DNA of 64,000 bases from Saccharibacillus sp. CPCC 101409 (GCF_030518235.1 NZ_JAULSA010000003.1:514748-578747), one strand, 5' to 3'. Shown: positions 17,409-26,903, counted from the first letter of the stretch. Notes: generated by a model from the sequence alone, not told the origin. Translations and numbers: made by a program.

Positions 17409-18710
17409 ATGACGACCCATGAAAACGAACACGCGGCTCTGCTTGCGGAAGCGGAGCTTTTTATTGAACAATGCTACAGTGAACTGGACCTCACGGAAAA
17501 AGAAACGAGAAGCCGGATCGGAGAGATTGCACTTGAGATCGAGCGGACGGGCACCTATACCCATACGTTCGACGAGCTGCGGCACGGGGCGCGGATGGCC
17601 TGGCGCAACAGCAACCGCTGTATCGGCCGCCTGCCGTGGGACAGCCTGCATGTGCTGGACCGGCGCGATGCCGATTCGGAAGAGGAGATCGCGCAGGCGC
17701 TGCTCGACCATCTGGACTTTGCGACGAACGGAGGACGCATCCGTCCGACGATCACTATCTTGAAGCCGGAGAGCGGAAACAGCCCGGGCGCGCGCGTCTG
17801 GAACGAGCAGCTGATCCGCTACGCGGGCTACGAAACGCCGAACGGCGGACGCATCGGCGATCCCGTTTCGCTGGAGTTTACGCGTTTGTGCGAGAAGATG
17901 GGGTGGCGGGGCAAAAGGTCGGACTTCGACGTGCTGCCGCTGGTCATCCAACTGGACGGCGGCGCGCCTAAATGGTTCGAACTCCCGGCGGATAAAGTGC
18001 TGGAAGTGGATATTCGCCATCCGGAGCTTGCGGGCTTCGACGAACTGCGGCTCAAATGGTACGCCGTTCCCGCCGTTTCGGGCATGCGGCTGGAGATCGG
18101 CGGCATCCGCTACGGCGGCGCGCCTTTTAACGGCTGGTATATGGGGACGGAGATTGGCGCGCGCAACTTTGCGGACGAAAACCGTTACAATCTGCTGCCG
18201 GCCGTGGCCGACCTGATGGGGCTGGACCGCGGCCGCCGCAGTTCGCTTTGGCAGGACCGCGCGCTGGTCGAGCTGAACGTCGCCGTGCTGGAATCTTACC
18301 GGGCGGCGGGCGTCAGCATGGTGGACCATCATACGGCGGCCGCGCAGTTCGAAACGTTCGAGAAGCGCGAGCGGGAAGCGGGACGCGATGTAACCGGCAA
18401 CTGGGCCTGGCTCATTCCGCCGATGTCGCCTGCGACCACGCACGTGTTCCACAAGCGCTATGACAATACGATCGTGAAGCCGAACTTTTTTTATGCCAAA
18501 AAGCCGTATGCCGGACTGTTGACGGGATTCGAAGACGGGACGCGGGCGGAAAGCGGCACAAACGGTGCGGCAGCGGAAAAAGAAACCGGCGCGCCGGTCG
18601 GCGTTTGCCCGGTGACCGGCGCTTCCGGCGGGATGGCGTCTGCATCCGATCTGCCGCCGTCCGCGCCACGCGCGGAAAGCGAAAGTAAGCGCGGCTGTCC
18701 GTTTCATTAA
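17409..18710 (+). CDS. nos: Bacterial nitric oxide synthase oxygenase
   Basis: 433 residues. WRNSNRCIGR carries the heme-thiolate Cys (C71), and DFDVLPLVIQ..GGAPKWFELP and WYAVPAVSGMRLEIGGI match the heme/arginine pocket of NOS oxygenases. Like other Gram-positive NOS it has no reductase domain and would borrow electrons from cellular flavodoxin-type reductases to make NO from arginine. After the conserved core (end near 375) there is a ~55-residue Gly/Ala/Ser/Glu-rich tail with Cys-Pro pairs at C400 (GVCPVTG) and C430 (CPFH at the very C-terminus), not present in the ~360-residue Bacillus enzymes. ATG follows GAGGTG. A bidirectional terminator follows. Confidence 0.93.
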   Translation: MTTHENEHAALLAEAELFIEQCYSELDLTEKETRSRIGEIALEIERTGTYTHTFDELRHGARMAWRNSNRCIGRLPWDSLHVLDRRDADSEEEIAQALLDHLDFATNGGRIRPTITILKPESGNSPGARVWNEQLIRYAGYETPNGGRIGDPVSLEFTRLCEKMGWRGKRSDFDVLPLVIQLDGGAPKWFELPADKVLEVDIRHPELAGFDELRLKWYAVPAVSGMRLEIGGIRYGGAPFNGWYMGTEIGARNFADENRYNLLPAVADLMGLDRGRRSSLWQDRALVELNVAVLESYRAAGVSMVDHHTAAAQFETFEKREREAGRDVTGNWAWLIPPMSPATTHVFHKRYDNTIVKPNFFYAKKPYAGLLTGFEDGTRAESGTNGAAAEKETGAPVGVCPVTGASGGMASASDLPPSAPRAESESKRGCPFH

Positions 18711-18751
18711 GACCGGGACCGGAACGGCGCGCGCGGAAAGCAAGCATCGTA

Positions 18752-18801
18752 AAAAGGACTTCAACTTCCGCTGTGGGCGGAGGGAGAAGTCCTTTCTTTT
18801 T
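18752..18801. terminator. Bidirectional terminator between nos and the SDR gene
   Basis: AAAGGACTTC...CTTCCGC pairs with GGCGGAG...GAAGTCCTTT around TGTG, with CTTTTTC on the right and AAAAA on the left, so it can end both convergent genes. Confidence 0.8.
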
Positions 18802-18839
18802 CAAAAAAATACGGCAGCCGAAGAAACGGCGCTTCGCCG

Positions 18840-19568
18840 TTACTGCGGATTCGTCGTCCAGATGCCCGCCGATTTCACGAACACGCGGGCCGGCAGCTTG
18901 AGCGTCGCCAGCGCCAGCTCGGCTACGTCTTCCGCCTGCATCATGCGGTCTTCGTCGCCGATCGGAAGATTGTTGCTGGAAGCCAGCTCCGTATTCACGG
19001 TGCTCGGCGTCAGGACGGTCACGCGTATATTCGACTTGCGCACTTCCTGCATCAGCGCTTCGCTCATGCCGATCAGCGCCGCCTTCGACGCGCAGTAAGC
19101 GGAGCCCGTCGCAAAGCCGCGCTCGCCGGCGGTGGACGCGACGTTCAGGATACTGCCGCTGTTCTGTTCCAGCATAAACGGCAGCGCGGCATGCGTCGTA
19201 TAATAAGCGCCCATCAGGTTGACGCGAATAATGCGCTCCCACTCTTCGGGGTCCATCTCCGCCAGCTTGCCGAACGAAGCGATGCCGGCGTTGTTGACCA
19301 GAATATCGATCGCGCCGAGCTGCTCCTGCAGGCGGGCGATCGCGGATTCGATCTCCGTCCGCACGGAAACGTCGGCGGCCTGAACGAACACGCTTACGCC
19401 GTAAGTCGAAGACAGTTCCTCGCGCAGGCTCTCCAGATCGGACGCGGTCCGCGCGATCAAGCCCAGATGCACGCCTTCGGCGGCCAGCGCTTCGGCGACG
19501 GCGCGCCCGATTCCTTTGCCCGCTCCGGTAATGACGGCGGTCTGGTCTTTGAGTTCAATCGTAGTCAC
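18840..19568 (-). CDS. SDR-family 3-ketoacyl-ACP reductase-like oxidoreductase
   Basis: About 242 residues. Classical short-chain dehydrogenase: TGAGKGIG nucleotide-binding motif near residue 13, NNAG near 89, catalytic Ser in NVAST and YCASK (Tyr/Lys). FabG-like, NADP(H) preference likely; physiological substrate not predictable. I start at GTG 19568 with AAGGAGG 8 nt upstream; the longer frame up to 19715 lacks an RBS. Convergent with nos; not obviously in an operon. Confidence 0.88.
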   Translation of the reverse strand: MTTIELKDQTAVITGAGKGIGRAVAEALAAEGVHLGLIARTASDLESLREELSSTYGVSVFVQAADVSVRTEIESAIARLQEQLGAIDILVNNAGIASFGKLAEMDPEEWERIIRVNLMGAYYTTHAALPFMLEQNSGSILNVASTAGERGFATGSAYCASKAALIGMSEALMQEVRKSNIRVTVLTPSTVNTELASSNNLPIGDEDRMMQAEDVAELALATLKLPARVFVKSAGIWTTNPQ

Positions 19569-19849
19569 GATATGTTCCTCCTTGGGTTCGGTATGATAAG
19601 GGCGATAAGCCTCTTCTGAAAGTGTACCGAACGGGGCGCGATTTTCCAAACGCGGCAGGCTGAAATCCGCGATCCAGCGAAGAAATCGCAAAAATATCTC
19701 GGTCGCTTGTTTCAACGAGCAAGAAGGCGGGTAAAATAATTATTTGTTCACATTTCCGAAATTTAGGGTTATACTAATCTCCGGCTTCCTCTTTAGAAAC
19801 GATCGCCGTTTGTCGATATCTATTGTAAAAAGGAACGGGAGAAAAATGC

Positions 19850-20320
19850 ATGAACAGAACCCTTATTGAAGATACGATCGCCGATATCCTAACCCGTTCG
19901 GACAGCCGCATCGAAGTGGTGTTGGAAAATCTTTTTCCCGGAAAAAGACTGGTCGGCGGCAAATACAATCTCGACGACAACCGAATCACTCTTTACCTCG
20001 GCGTGCTGGAAGAACAGTGCATCCAGTTGTTCGGCACGCTCGACGACTTCGAAGAGTATGTGCGAATCGTCCTGGCGCACGAACTCGGACACGCAAACGA
20101 CCCGGAACTCGAATACCTGTCGGAACGTCTGGTTAAAATCCGCGGCAATCTTTCCCGCATCCGCGTCACGCTTCGTCTGGAAGAAAACGCATGGCGGTAT
20201 GCCGACGATCTGGTGCGCACGGAAAATCCCGCTTTGTTCGATACCATCATGGGTCAGTCGCTGAGCGGCTATTACGAAGCGCTGCCCGAGTATGCGGAAC
20301 TGATCGCGACGATCGCCTGA
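19850..20320 (+). CDS. Small putative zinc metallopeptidase (HELGH protein)
   Basis: 156 residues, no signal peptide or TM segment, so cytosolic. The middle carries LAHELGHANDPE with HExxH at 77-81, followed about 30 residues later by RLEENAW (E111/E112), the position of the third zinc ligand in gluzincin-type enzymes. The helix-rich surroundings are otherwise unfamiliar. ATG follows GGGAGAAAA. It stands alone between divergent and convergent neighbours with its own terminator. The HExxH motif is direct evidence; proteolytic activity and target are inference. ImmA/IrrE-like anti-repressor peptidases are one comparison, but no partner repressor is adjacent. Confidence 0.6.
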   Translation: MNRTLIEDTIADILTRSDSRIEVVLENLFPGKRLVGGKYNLDDNRITLYLGVLEEQCIQLFGTLDDFEEYVRIVLAHELGHANDPELEYLSERLVKIRGNLSRIRVTLRLEENAWRYADDLVRTENPALFDTIMGQSLSGYYEALPEYAELIATIA

Positions 20321-20353
20321 GCTTCAACGCGATCCATCGCCCGTTTATCGCAA

Positions 20354-20404
20354 AAACTTCCGGCTCCAACTCCCGCTGAGGGAGAAGGGGCCGGAAGTTT
20401 TTTT
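20354..20404. terminator. Bidirectional terminator between the HELGH gene and the GH2 gene
   Basis: AAACTTCCGGC...CTCCC pairs with GGGAG...GCCGGAAGTTT, with T-run on the right and A-run on the left. Confidence 0.8.
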
Positions 20405-20424
20405 GCGTGCGGCTCTGCTTGGAG

Positions 20425-23400
20425 TCAGACCGATCCGGACCGCCCGAACCGGAAGCCGCCGAAGTCGAAGCGCGAACCCGGGAGGAAAATGAACGTGACC
20501 TTATAGCGGCCCGCGATTCTTTCCAGCGGGAAAGCGCGCTCCTCGTAATCGGAGGAGTCCGACTTGGCGAATTCGATCAGCCTGCGGAATTCGCCGTCGG
20601 CGTTCTCGAAACGGATCTGGATCGTATTGCGGTCGATCGGCGAGCGGCCCAGGAGGGTCAGGACGTCCGTGCCGGCCGCTCCGAAGTCCATATCGTCGAA
20701 TTCCAGCGAGACGTTGTTGCCGATCTCTTCGATGCCGCGTTCGCCGCGCTCGAACGCGTCGCCGTAGATGCGGTCGCAGTCCGCGGCGCGGTTGAACGCG
20801 AAGGCCCGGCTCTGCCGCTCGAAGGAGAAGCCTTTGATATGCACCTTTTGGTTGAGCACGAAGCACAGCGTCTCGACGCCGCGCAGCCTGCGCGCCAGCT
20901 TGTACGTTTCTTCCTGGTACGTGTTCCAGATCGACGGTTTCTGATACACGACGTCGGCCAGCGGCTCCGAATCGTCTTCGCCGGGAATACCGGCAAGGAT
21001 CGCGATCGGATATTCTTCGCCGGACAGGGCGAAGATCGGCAGCGTAATCGTATCCGATCCGTACGGGCCGAAGTCCAGCCGGGTGAAGCCGACGACCGTC
21101 TCGCCGTCGCGCGACGTAGCGACGCCGCGCTCGTTGCCGGTGCCGACATCGCCGCGGCTGTAGTCGTAGACGCCGGCCGAGACGAAGCCGTACGGATCGT
21201 GATAAGCCGTCCCCAGGCCCGACGCTTCGAATTCGAGCTGCGAGATCAGCCGGATGCCGTCCGTGCCGCTGCGGCTTGCGCAGCGCAGGCGGAATATTCC
21301 GTCTCCGAGCGCGGTGACGACCGCGTCGAGCCCGTCGGCTTCGACGCGCGCAAGATGCGACGCGATACCCGCGTCGTCCGTGACGCTCCACTCCACGTCG
21401 CGATAGCTCGCGTCCGCGGGGAACAGCTCCGCCCGCACCGCGGCGGACGGCGAAGCCGCGGTCAGCGCACGTCCGGCGGCGCTGACGATGCCGATCCGGC
21501 GCAGCGGAATCTCGTCCGCGCCGCCGCTTCCGGTCACGATCGGCGCGTCTTCGCAGCGCGGCAGAGCCTGCCGCGGCCCGCCGCCGGCCCGCGCCGCTTC
21601 GCCCGGCTCGCCTAAGCCGCCCGCCGATGCTTTCGCCCCCGAACCGGGCGAAGTCCCGCCGTCCGTCCCGTCCGCGTCCGAGACGCCCGCCCGTTCCGGC
21701 GCCGCAGGCTCGGCTTCGCGCGTCTTCCCCGCGCCCGCCCCGCCGGCTTCGCCCGCCGCCAGCGCTTCAAGCGTCAGCTCCGCGCCTTCCAGCCCCGGCG
21801 AAGACACGCTTACCGTAATCGCTCCGGCTTCCGTCGTCGCCCCGACGATCGCCAGCGCTTTGCCGGAGAACAACCGGCGGCTTGCGCCTTTGTAGGCGTC
21901 GTAATCCGTGCTGTCGCCGTTGTCCATGCCGAGCAGGCGGCCTGCGCCGCTTACCTGCACGCGCACGCGATTCGCCGCGTTCCCGACGCTGCGTCCGTGC
22001 TCGTCCTCCGCGCCGATCTCCACAAAGATCACGTCGCGTCCGTCCGCGCCGAGCGAAGAACGATCGGCGCGCAGCACGATCCTGCGCGCATCGCCGAACG
22101 ACTCGCGGACGTCTTCCGCGACGATCCGCCCGTCTTCGCCGTAGGCGATCGCGGTCAGCCGGCCCGCCCGGTACGGCAGCTTCCAATGGCCGAACGGCTG
22201 CGTGCCGGAAGCCCAGTCCGTATCGTGGAAGCCGAGACTTTCCCCGTCCAGGCGCAGCTCGATCCGCGGCGCGTTGGAGCAGACCCGCACGTCGATCGTC
22301 TGGCCGTCGTTGAAGTCCCAGTACGGCAGGATATGCACCATCGGGGCGGTCTGGTAATCGGTCCAGCCCGCTTGATACATATAGTAGGAATCTTTCGGGA
22401 ATCCCGCCGTGTCGATCTGTCCGAAATACGAATTCTTCGTATGGTAAGGCGTCGGCTCGCCGATATAGTCGAAGCCCGTCCACAGAAACTGTCCCAGCGA
22501 GAACGGCGCGTCGCGCTCGGCCAGCAGGCAGGCTTCGACCGATTTGGCGCCCCAGCTTGTCGGGCTGTTGCCGAGCGCGGAGCACTGCCGGTCGTCGTCG
22601 GTCAGGATCGGCCGTTCCAGCGGAAAATGATAAATGCCGCGGCTCTGCACGACCGAAGACGTCTCGCTGCCGTAGATGATCCAGTCCGGGTGCTCTTCGT
22701 GATGCTTGCGGTAATACTTTTCCGCGTAGTTGTAGCCGGCGACCTTGACGATATCCGCGCACTTCTGCGCATTCTCCCACGGCATGTAATTGGAGCCGAT
22801 CGTGACGCGCGCATTGCCGCGGGGATCGTGCCTGCGCACTTCGTCGATCAGCATCCGCGTGATCTCCTGGCCGCTCTCGTCCGCGTGCGTATCGTAGATT
22901 TCGTTGCCGATGCTCCACAGCAGCAGGCTCGGACGGTTGCGGTCGCGCCGTACCCAGCTGCGCACGTCGGCCGGCGCCCATTCCCGGAAAAATCGCGCGT
23001 AATCGTACGTCGTTTTCGGCCGCTCCCACATATCGAACGCTTCGCTGACGACGAGCAGGCCCATTTCGTCCGCCAGGTCCATCACTTCCGGCGCCGGCAT
23101 ATTGTGCGCGGTGCGGATCGCGTTGACGCCCATCTCTTTGAGCTGCTTGAACCGTCTGCGCTGCGCCGCCGCGTTGAACGCCGAGCCGAGCGCGCCCAGA
23201 TCGTGATGCTCGCACACGCCGTTCAGCTTCATTCGCCGCCCGTTCAGGCTGAAGCCGTGTTCGGGATGCAGTTCGAACTCCCGGAAGCCGGTATTCTGAA
23301 CCACCGTTTCGGTCACTTCGCCGGTTGCCGCCGAACGCAGCTCCGTAACGAGGCGGTACAGATTGGGTTCGTCCGGGCTCCACAGCCGCGGCGGCTCGAT

Positions 23401-24060
23401 ATGCAGCGTTTGACGATCGGTCGTCTTTCGCGCCGCGTTCGCTTGGTCCGTTTCCTCGCGCCGGTCCGCCGCAATCCCGGCCGAGACGGACGCCAGAACC
23501 GTTTCCCCGTCCAGCAGCGTATGCGTCAGCACCGATTCTTCGCCCGCCGCCGTTTCCGTATCGATCTCAAGGTTCCAACCGTTCTCGCCGCGCGCGGTCG
23601 TGACATAGATGCCGTCGCTTTCGATATACGATGCGCCGCGCGTTTTCAGATAAACGTTCCGGTAAATGCCCGCGCCGGAATACCAGCGGCTGTTCGGGCT
23701 TCGATACACGACTTTGACCACGATCTCGTTCGCTTCGTCCGTCAGGGCGGAAGTAATGTCGAACTCGAACGTGGAGTAGCCGTATTTCCACTCGCCGACC
23801 AGCGTCCCGTTGACGTAGACGGACGAGTCCATGTACACGCCGTCGAAACGCAGCAGCACGGCGCCGCCTTGTGCCGCGACGGACGTCTCCAGCGTCCTGC
23901 GGTACCAGCCGATGCCGTTCTCGTACAGATTCCGCGTGTCGCCGATCAGCCAGTCGTGCGGGATCTCCACCGGCGCGAAGTCCAGTCCCCGCCAGTCCGT
24001 TTGTTCCAGCCCGCTCTTTGCAAAAGTCCAGCCGTCGTTAAAAAGAACCGTTGTATTCAC
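20425..24060 (-). CDS. Glycoside hydrolase family 2 enzyme (beta-galactosidase-like) with C-terminal extension
   Basis: 1211 residues. N-terminal sugar-binding jelly roll (about 1-160), Ig-like domain, then a TIM barrel with acid/base E387 in SIGNEI and nucleophile E466 in YGSETSS. After further beta domains comes a low-complexity Gly/Ala/Glu/Ser-rich stretch (about 760-830), a second Ig-like region, and a C-terminal beta-rich, CBM6-like module (about 1050-1205). No signal peptide, so probably cytosolic. Starts at GTG 24060 after GAGGAGG. Last gene of the leftward sugar-transporter operon, beyond an internal terminator. GH2 covers beta-galactosidase, beta-glucuronidase and beta-mannosidase; here an oligosaccharide imported by the adjacent transporter is the likely substrate. 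Confidence 0.85.
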   Translation of the reverse strand: MNTTVLFNDGWTFAKSGLEQTDWRGLDFAPVEIPHDWLIGDTRNLYENGIGWYRRTLETSVAAQGGAVLLRFDGVYMDSSVYVNGTLVGEWKYGYSTFEFDITSALTDEANEIVVKVVYRSPNSRWYSGAGIYRNVYLKTRGASYIESDGIYVTTARGENGWNLEIDTETAAGEESVLTHTLLDGETVLASVSAGIAADRREETDQANAARKTTDRQTLHIEPPRLWSPDEPNLYRLVTELRSAATGEVTETVVQNTGFREFELHPEHGFSLNGRRMKLNGVCEHHDLGALGSAFNAAAQRRRFKQLKEMGVNAIRTAHNMPAPEVMDLADEMGLLVVSEAFDMWERPKTTYDYARFFREWAPADVRSWVRRDRNRPSLLLWSIGNEIYDTHADESGQEITRMLIDEVRRHDPRGNARVTIGSNYMPWENAQKCADIVKVAGYNYAEKYYRKHHEEHPDWIIYGSETSSVVQSRGIYHFPLERPILTDDDRQCSALGNSPTSWGAKSVEACLLAERDAPFSLGQFLWTGFDYIGEPTPYHTKNSYFGQIDTAGFPKDSYYMYQAGWTDYQTAPMVHILPYWDFNDGQTIDVRVCSNAPRIELRLDGESLGFHDTDWASGTQPFGHWKLPYRAGRLTAIAYGEDGRIVAEDVRESFGDARRIVLRADRSSLGADGRDVIFVEIGAEDEHGRSVGNAANRVRVQVSGAGRLLGMDNGDSTDYDAYKGASRRLFSGKALAIVGATTEAGAITVSVSSPGLEGAELTLEALAAGEAGGAGAGKTREAEPAAPERAGVSDADGTDGGTSPGSGAKASAGGLGEPGEAARAGGGPRQALPRCEDAPIVTGSGGADEIPLRRIGIVSAAGRALTAASPSAAVRAELFPADASYRDVEWSVTDDAGIASHLARVEADGLDAVVTALGDGIFRLRCASRSGTDGIRLISQLEFEASGLGTAYHDPYGFVSAGVYDYSRGDVGTGNERGVATSRDGETVVGFTRLDFGPYGSDTITLPIFALSGEEYPIAILAGIPGEDDSEPLADVVYQKPSIWNTYQEETYKLARRLRGVETLCFVLNQKVHIKGFSFERQSRAFAFNRAADCDRIYGDAFERGERGIEEIGNNVSLEFDDMDFGAAGTDVLTLLGRSPIDRNTIQIRFENADGEFRRLIEFAKSDSSDYEERAFPLERIAGRYKVTFIFLPGSRFDFGGFRFGRSGSV

Positions 24061-24119
24061 GTTAAAGCCTCCTCTGCCGCATTGCCCGGGTTCGCCCGCG
24101 CGCGTTTGCCCGCCTGCTC

Positions 24120-24152
24120 AAAAAAAGGTCCCGGACGCGCGCGCCCGGGCCT
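24120..24152 (-). terminator. Intrinsic terminator between the solute-binding protein and GH2 genes
   Basis: On the minus strand GGCCCGG...CCGGGACC forms a GC stem followed by seven T residues. It would cut or reduce read-through into the GH2 gene. Confidence 0.7.
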
Positions 24153-24222
24153 TAGGCTCGATTCCATTTTAATTCTCGATTACGCTTCGATTCATAAAAC
24201 GCTTCCGACAAGGAAACTTCGC

Positions 24223-25887
24223 TTAATACCCCAGCGTTTCCTTCGTATTGTTGAAGATCTCGTTAGCCATCTGCACGTAGCGGTCCGCCCCGTTCGACTG
24301 TACCTGGGCGACGTAAGCGTCCCAGCCCGCGTCGATGTCTTCCTGGCCGGTAATGAACTTGAGCGTCATGGTGTCCACGTAGTCCATCAGCGGTTTGACG
24401 ACGAGGTTCATTTCTTCGGATTCGTCCTGCGACGCCATGATCGGAGGCTGCACCGGACGCGCTTCGCGGCTGTCCTTGATGCGCTGGATATAGTCCTGCT
24501 CGCCTTCGGTCATGCGCGAATATCTCAGGTCGTCCGAGCCGCCGTAAGCGAATACCCCGCCCGCGAAGCCCAGATCGACATTGAGCTGCTTCTTGCCGGT
24601 ATCGGCGTTGAGGCCGTTGTACGTGATATCTTTGTTGAGCATGATTTTGCCGTCCGCGTCTTTGGTATACGTATCGCCTTCGTCGCCCCACAGCGAGAAC
24701 GTCTGGCCTTCGTCCGAGTACCACAGCCAGTCGACGAAGCGCAGCATTTTGATAAAGCCTTCTTTGCCGAGATTGTCGAGCGCGTTCTGGCTGATCATGA
24801 CGCCGTTCTCAAGCCGGGAATTTTCCACCTGGAGCAGTCCTTTCGGACCGCCCGGCTGCACGATCATGTACAGGTCGCTGTCTTTATCCTGCATTTTGCT
24901 CATCGATTCCGCGAGGAACTGGTAGTTGCCGTTGATCACGTACGTTTCGCCTTTGAAAAATTTCGCCCGAGCCGCTTCGTCGTCCTGCGTGAACGATTCC
25001 GGATCGAGGATGCCGTCTTTGACGAGTTTGTTGAAATACGTGACATAGTCCTTGAAGTCCTGGCTGGCGTCGGCGAAGTAGAATTCTTTCTTGCTTTCGT
25101 CGAATTTGAGTCCGTTCGCCAGGCCCCAGCCGCCGGTTACGCCGTACTCGACAGCCGCGATATTCAGCGTGGATTTGCCCTGGTACTGGTCGGACCAGAC
25201 GTAGTCGGCTCCTGTATACGCTTTCACCTTTTTGAGAGCTTCATAAAAATCTTCATAGGTCCATTTGCCTTCGCCCGCTTCCACGTCGACGCCGGCTTTC
25301 TTGAACACGTCTTTGCGGATCACGTAGGAGTAGCCGCCGGCGGCCGATTCCCATAGTCCCGGAAGCACGTAATATTTGCCGTCCTGCTGGAGTTTGACTT
25401 TCAGGTCGTCGGCCATGCCCCATTTTTCCACGGCTTCGGTATAGTTCGGCATGTACTGCGTCCATTCGCTGATCGGCACGATCTGTCCGCCCGCCACAAA
25501 CGCGCTTTCGTCGTAGGTTTTCGGAATAATGTAAGGGGCGTCGCCGGAATTGACGATCAGCGCTTTCTGATTGTCGTATTCGGCGCGGGCCGTCACGGCC
25601 AGGTCGAACGAAACGTTCGTTTTTTCTTTTAACGACTTCCAGAACTGCCAGCTCTCCTGATACGGATACGCTTCGTTGTCGCTGAACATCATGGAATAGG
25701 TAACCGGCTCTTCGGAATGGAACGTTTTGCCCGCTCCGAACTCGTAACCGGCCGCTTCCTGCGTGCCTGCCGGGTCCGGCGCGTTGGCGCCTTCTTTGGT
25801 ATCGGAACCGGAACTTCCGCAGGCGGTCGTTCCCGCTGCCAGCAGCAGCGCAATCGCGGCTTTCCCCAATTTGCTGAACTTTTTCAT
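24223..25887 (-). CDS. Sugar ABC transporter substrate-binding lipoprotein (LplA-like)
   Basis: 554 residues. The N-terminus MKKFSKLGKAAIALLLAAGTTAC is a lipoprotein signal with the modified Cys near residue 23. The body is a large extracellular solute-binding protein like those paired with LplB/YtcP permeases (about 500-560 residues), which bind oligosaccharides. Start is ATG 25887, with GGGAGG 7 nt upstream. A longer frame up to 26469 overlaps the upstream permease and is rejected. Third gene after two permeases. No ATPase gene is present, as expected for systems sharing MsmX-type ATPases. Confidence 0.9.
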   Translation of the reverse strand: MKKFSKLGKAAIALLLAAGTTACGSSGSDTKEGANAPDPAGTQEAAGYEFGAGKTFHSEEPVTYSMMFSDNEAYPYQESWQFWKSLKEKTNVSFDLAVTARAEYDNQKALIVNSGDAPYIIPKTYDESAFVAGGQIVPISEWTQYMPNYTEAVEKWGMADDLKVKLQQDGKYYVLPGLWESAAGGYSYVIRKDVFKKAGVDVEAGEGKWTYEDFYEALKKVKAYTGADYVWSDQYQGKSTLNIAAVEYGVTGGWGLANGLKFDESKKEFYFADASQDFKDYVTYFNKLVKDGILDPESFTQDDEAARAKFFKGETYVINGNYQFLAESMSKMQDKDSDLYMIVQPGGPKGLLQVENSRLENGVMISQNALDNLGKEGFIKMLRFVDWLWYSDEGQTFSLWGDEGDTYTKDADGKIMLNKDITYNGLNADTGKKQLNVDLGFAGGVFAYGGSDDLRYSRMTEGEQDYIQRIKDSREARPVQPPIMASQDESEEMNLVVKPLMDYVDTMTLKFITGQEDIDAGWDAYVAQVQSNGADRYVQMANEIFNNTKETLGY

Positions 25888-26015
25888 AAAGACCTCCCAT
25901 TTGTTTAAAAGGATTTGGCGTTGCTTTGTATAGAAACGGAAAGGAGGGCGCGGAGTCCGGTATGGAAAAGGTCCCGAATCCGCGGCCGCTTCCGGTTCTA
26001 ACGCAAGGGTTCCGC

Positions 26016-26888
26016 TCAGCCTTTGACCGAACCGATCATCATGCCTTGGACGAAGTATTTCTGCACGAAAGGATAGATGCAGATAATCGGCAGGGACGTC
26101 AGCACCATCGCGGCGGATTTGATCGTGGCGGCGATCTGCGCGGAGGATTCGGCGCTGGCGCCGACCTCGGCGGTACTGACCGTGCTGTCGATAATCTGCC
26201 TCAAATAAAGCGCGACCGGCCATTTCTCCTTCGACTGCAGGTACAGCGCCGGTCCGAACCAGTTGTTCCAGATGCCCACGATGCAGAACAGGGTGATCGT
26301 CGCGAGAATCGGTTTGGACAGCGGCAGGATGATGCGGAAAAAGACGCCGTAACCGCCGAGTCCGTCGACTTTCGCCGCTTCCTCCACCTCGTTCGGCAGA
26401 GAAGCGAAGAACGTTTTCATCAAAATGACGTTGAACGCGCTGATCGCGCCCGGGATAATGATCGCCCACATCGTGTCGCGCATATGCAGCGTTTTGGAGA
26501 TGAGGATGAAGTTCGGGATCAGTCCGCCGCTGAAGTACATGGTGAACAGCACGAACGGGATAAAAAATTTGTTCAGCCGCAGCCGTTCTTTGGACAGCGG
26601 ATAAGCGAGCACGGCCGTGCCGAACACCGCGATAAACGTGCCGAGCGCCGAGTACAGAATCGTGTTGCCGTAATAGCGGTAAAAGTCCGGTTTGCCCAGA
26701 ATCAGCTGATACGTCGCGGACGTGAACTCAACCGGGAAAATGCTGACTTTGCCCGCGTAGATCGCCGCTTCCGAACTGAACGACTGCGCAACCAGGTACA
26801 GAAACGGGTACAGCGTGACGAGCACGACCAGCAGCATGACGATGGCGTTGAATACCCGGAAGATCCGGTAAGAAACAGAAGTGTCCAT
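26016..26888 (-). CDS. Sugar ABC transporter permease (YtcP/LplC-like, MalG type)
   Basis: 290 residues, six predicted TM helices. The cytoplasmic EAA loop reads EEAAKVDGLGGYGVFFRIIL (about 180-199), where the shared ATPase docks. ATG 26888 follows AAGGAG, and it lies 15 nt downstream of the other permease. Together they form the membrane heterodimer. Similar LplB-YtcP pairs import aldouronates or pectin-derived oligosaccharides in Paenibacillus and Bacillus. Confidence 0.9.
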   Translation of the reverse strand: MDTSVSYRIFRVFNAIVMLLVVLVTLYPFLYLVAQSFSSEAAIYAGKVSIFPVEFTSATYQLILGKPDFYRYYGNTILYSALGTFIAVFGTAVLAYPLSKERLRLNKFFIPFVLFTMYFSGGLIPNFILISKTLHMRDTMWAIIIPGAISAFNVILMKTFFASLPNEVEEAAKVDGLGGYGVFFRIILPLSKPILATITLFCIVGIWNNWFGPALYLQSKEKWPVALYLRQIIDSTVSTAEVGASAESSAQIAATIKSAAMVLTSLPIICIYPFVQKYFVQGMMIGSVKG

Positions 26889-26903
26889 GCTTCGGGCTCC
26901 TTT

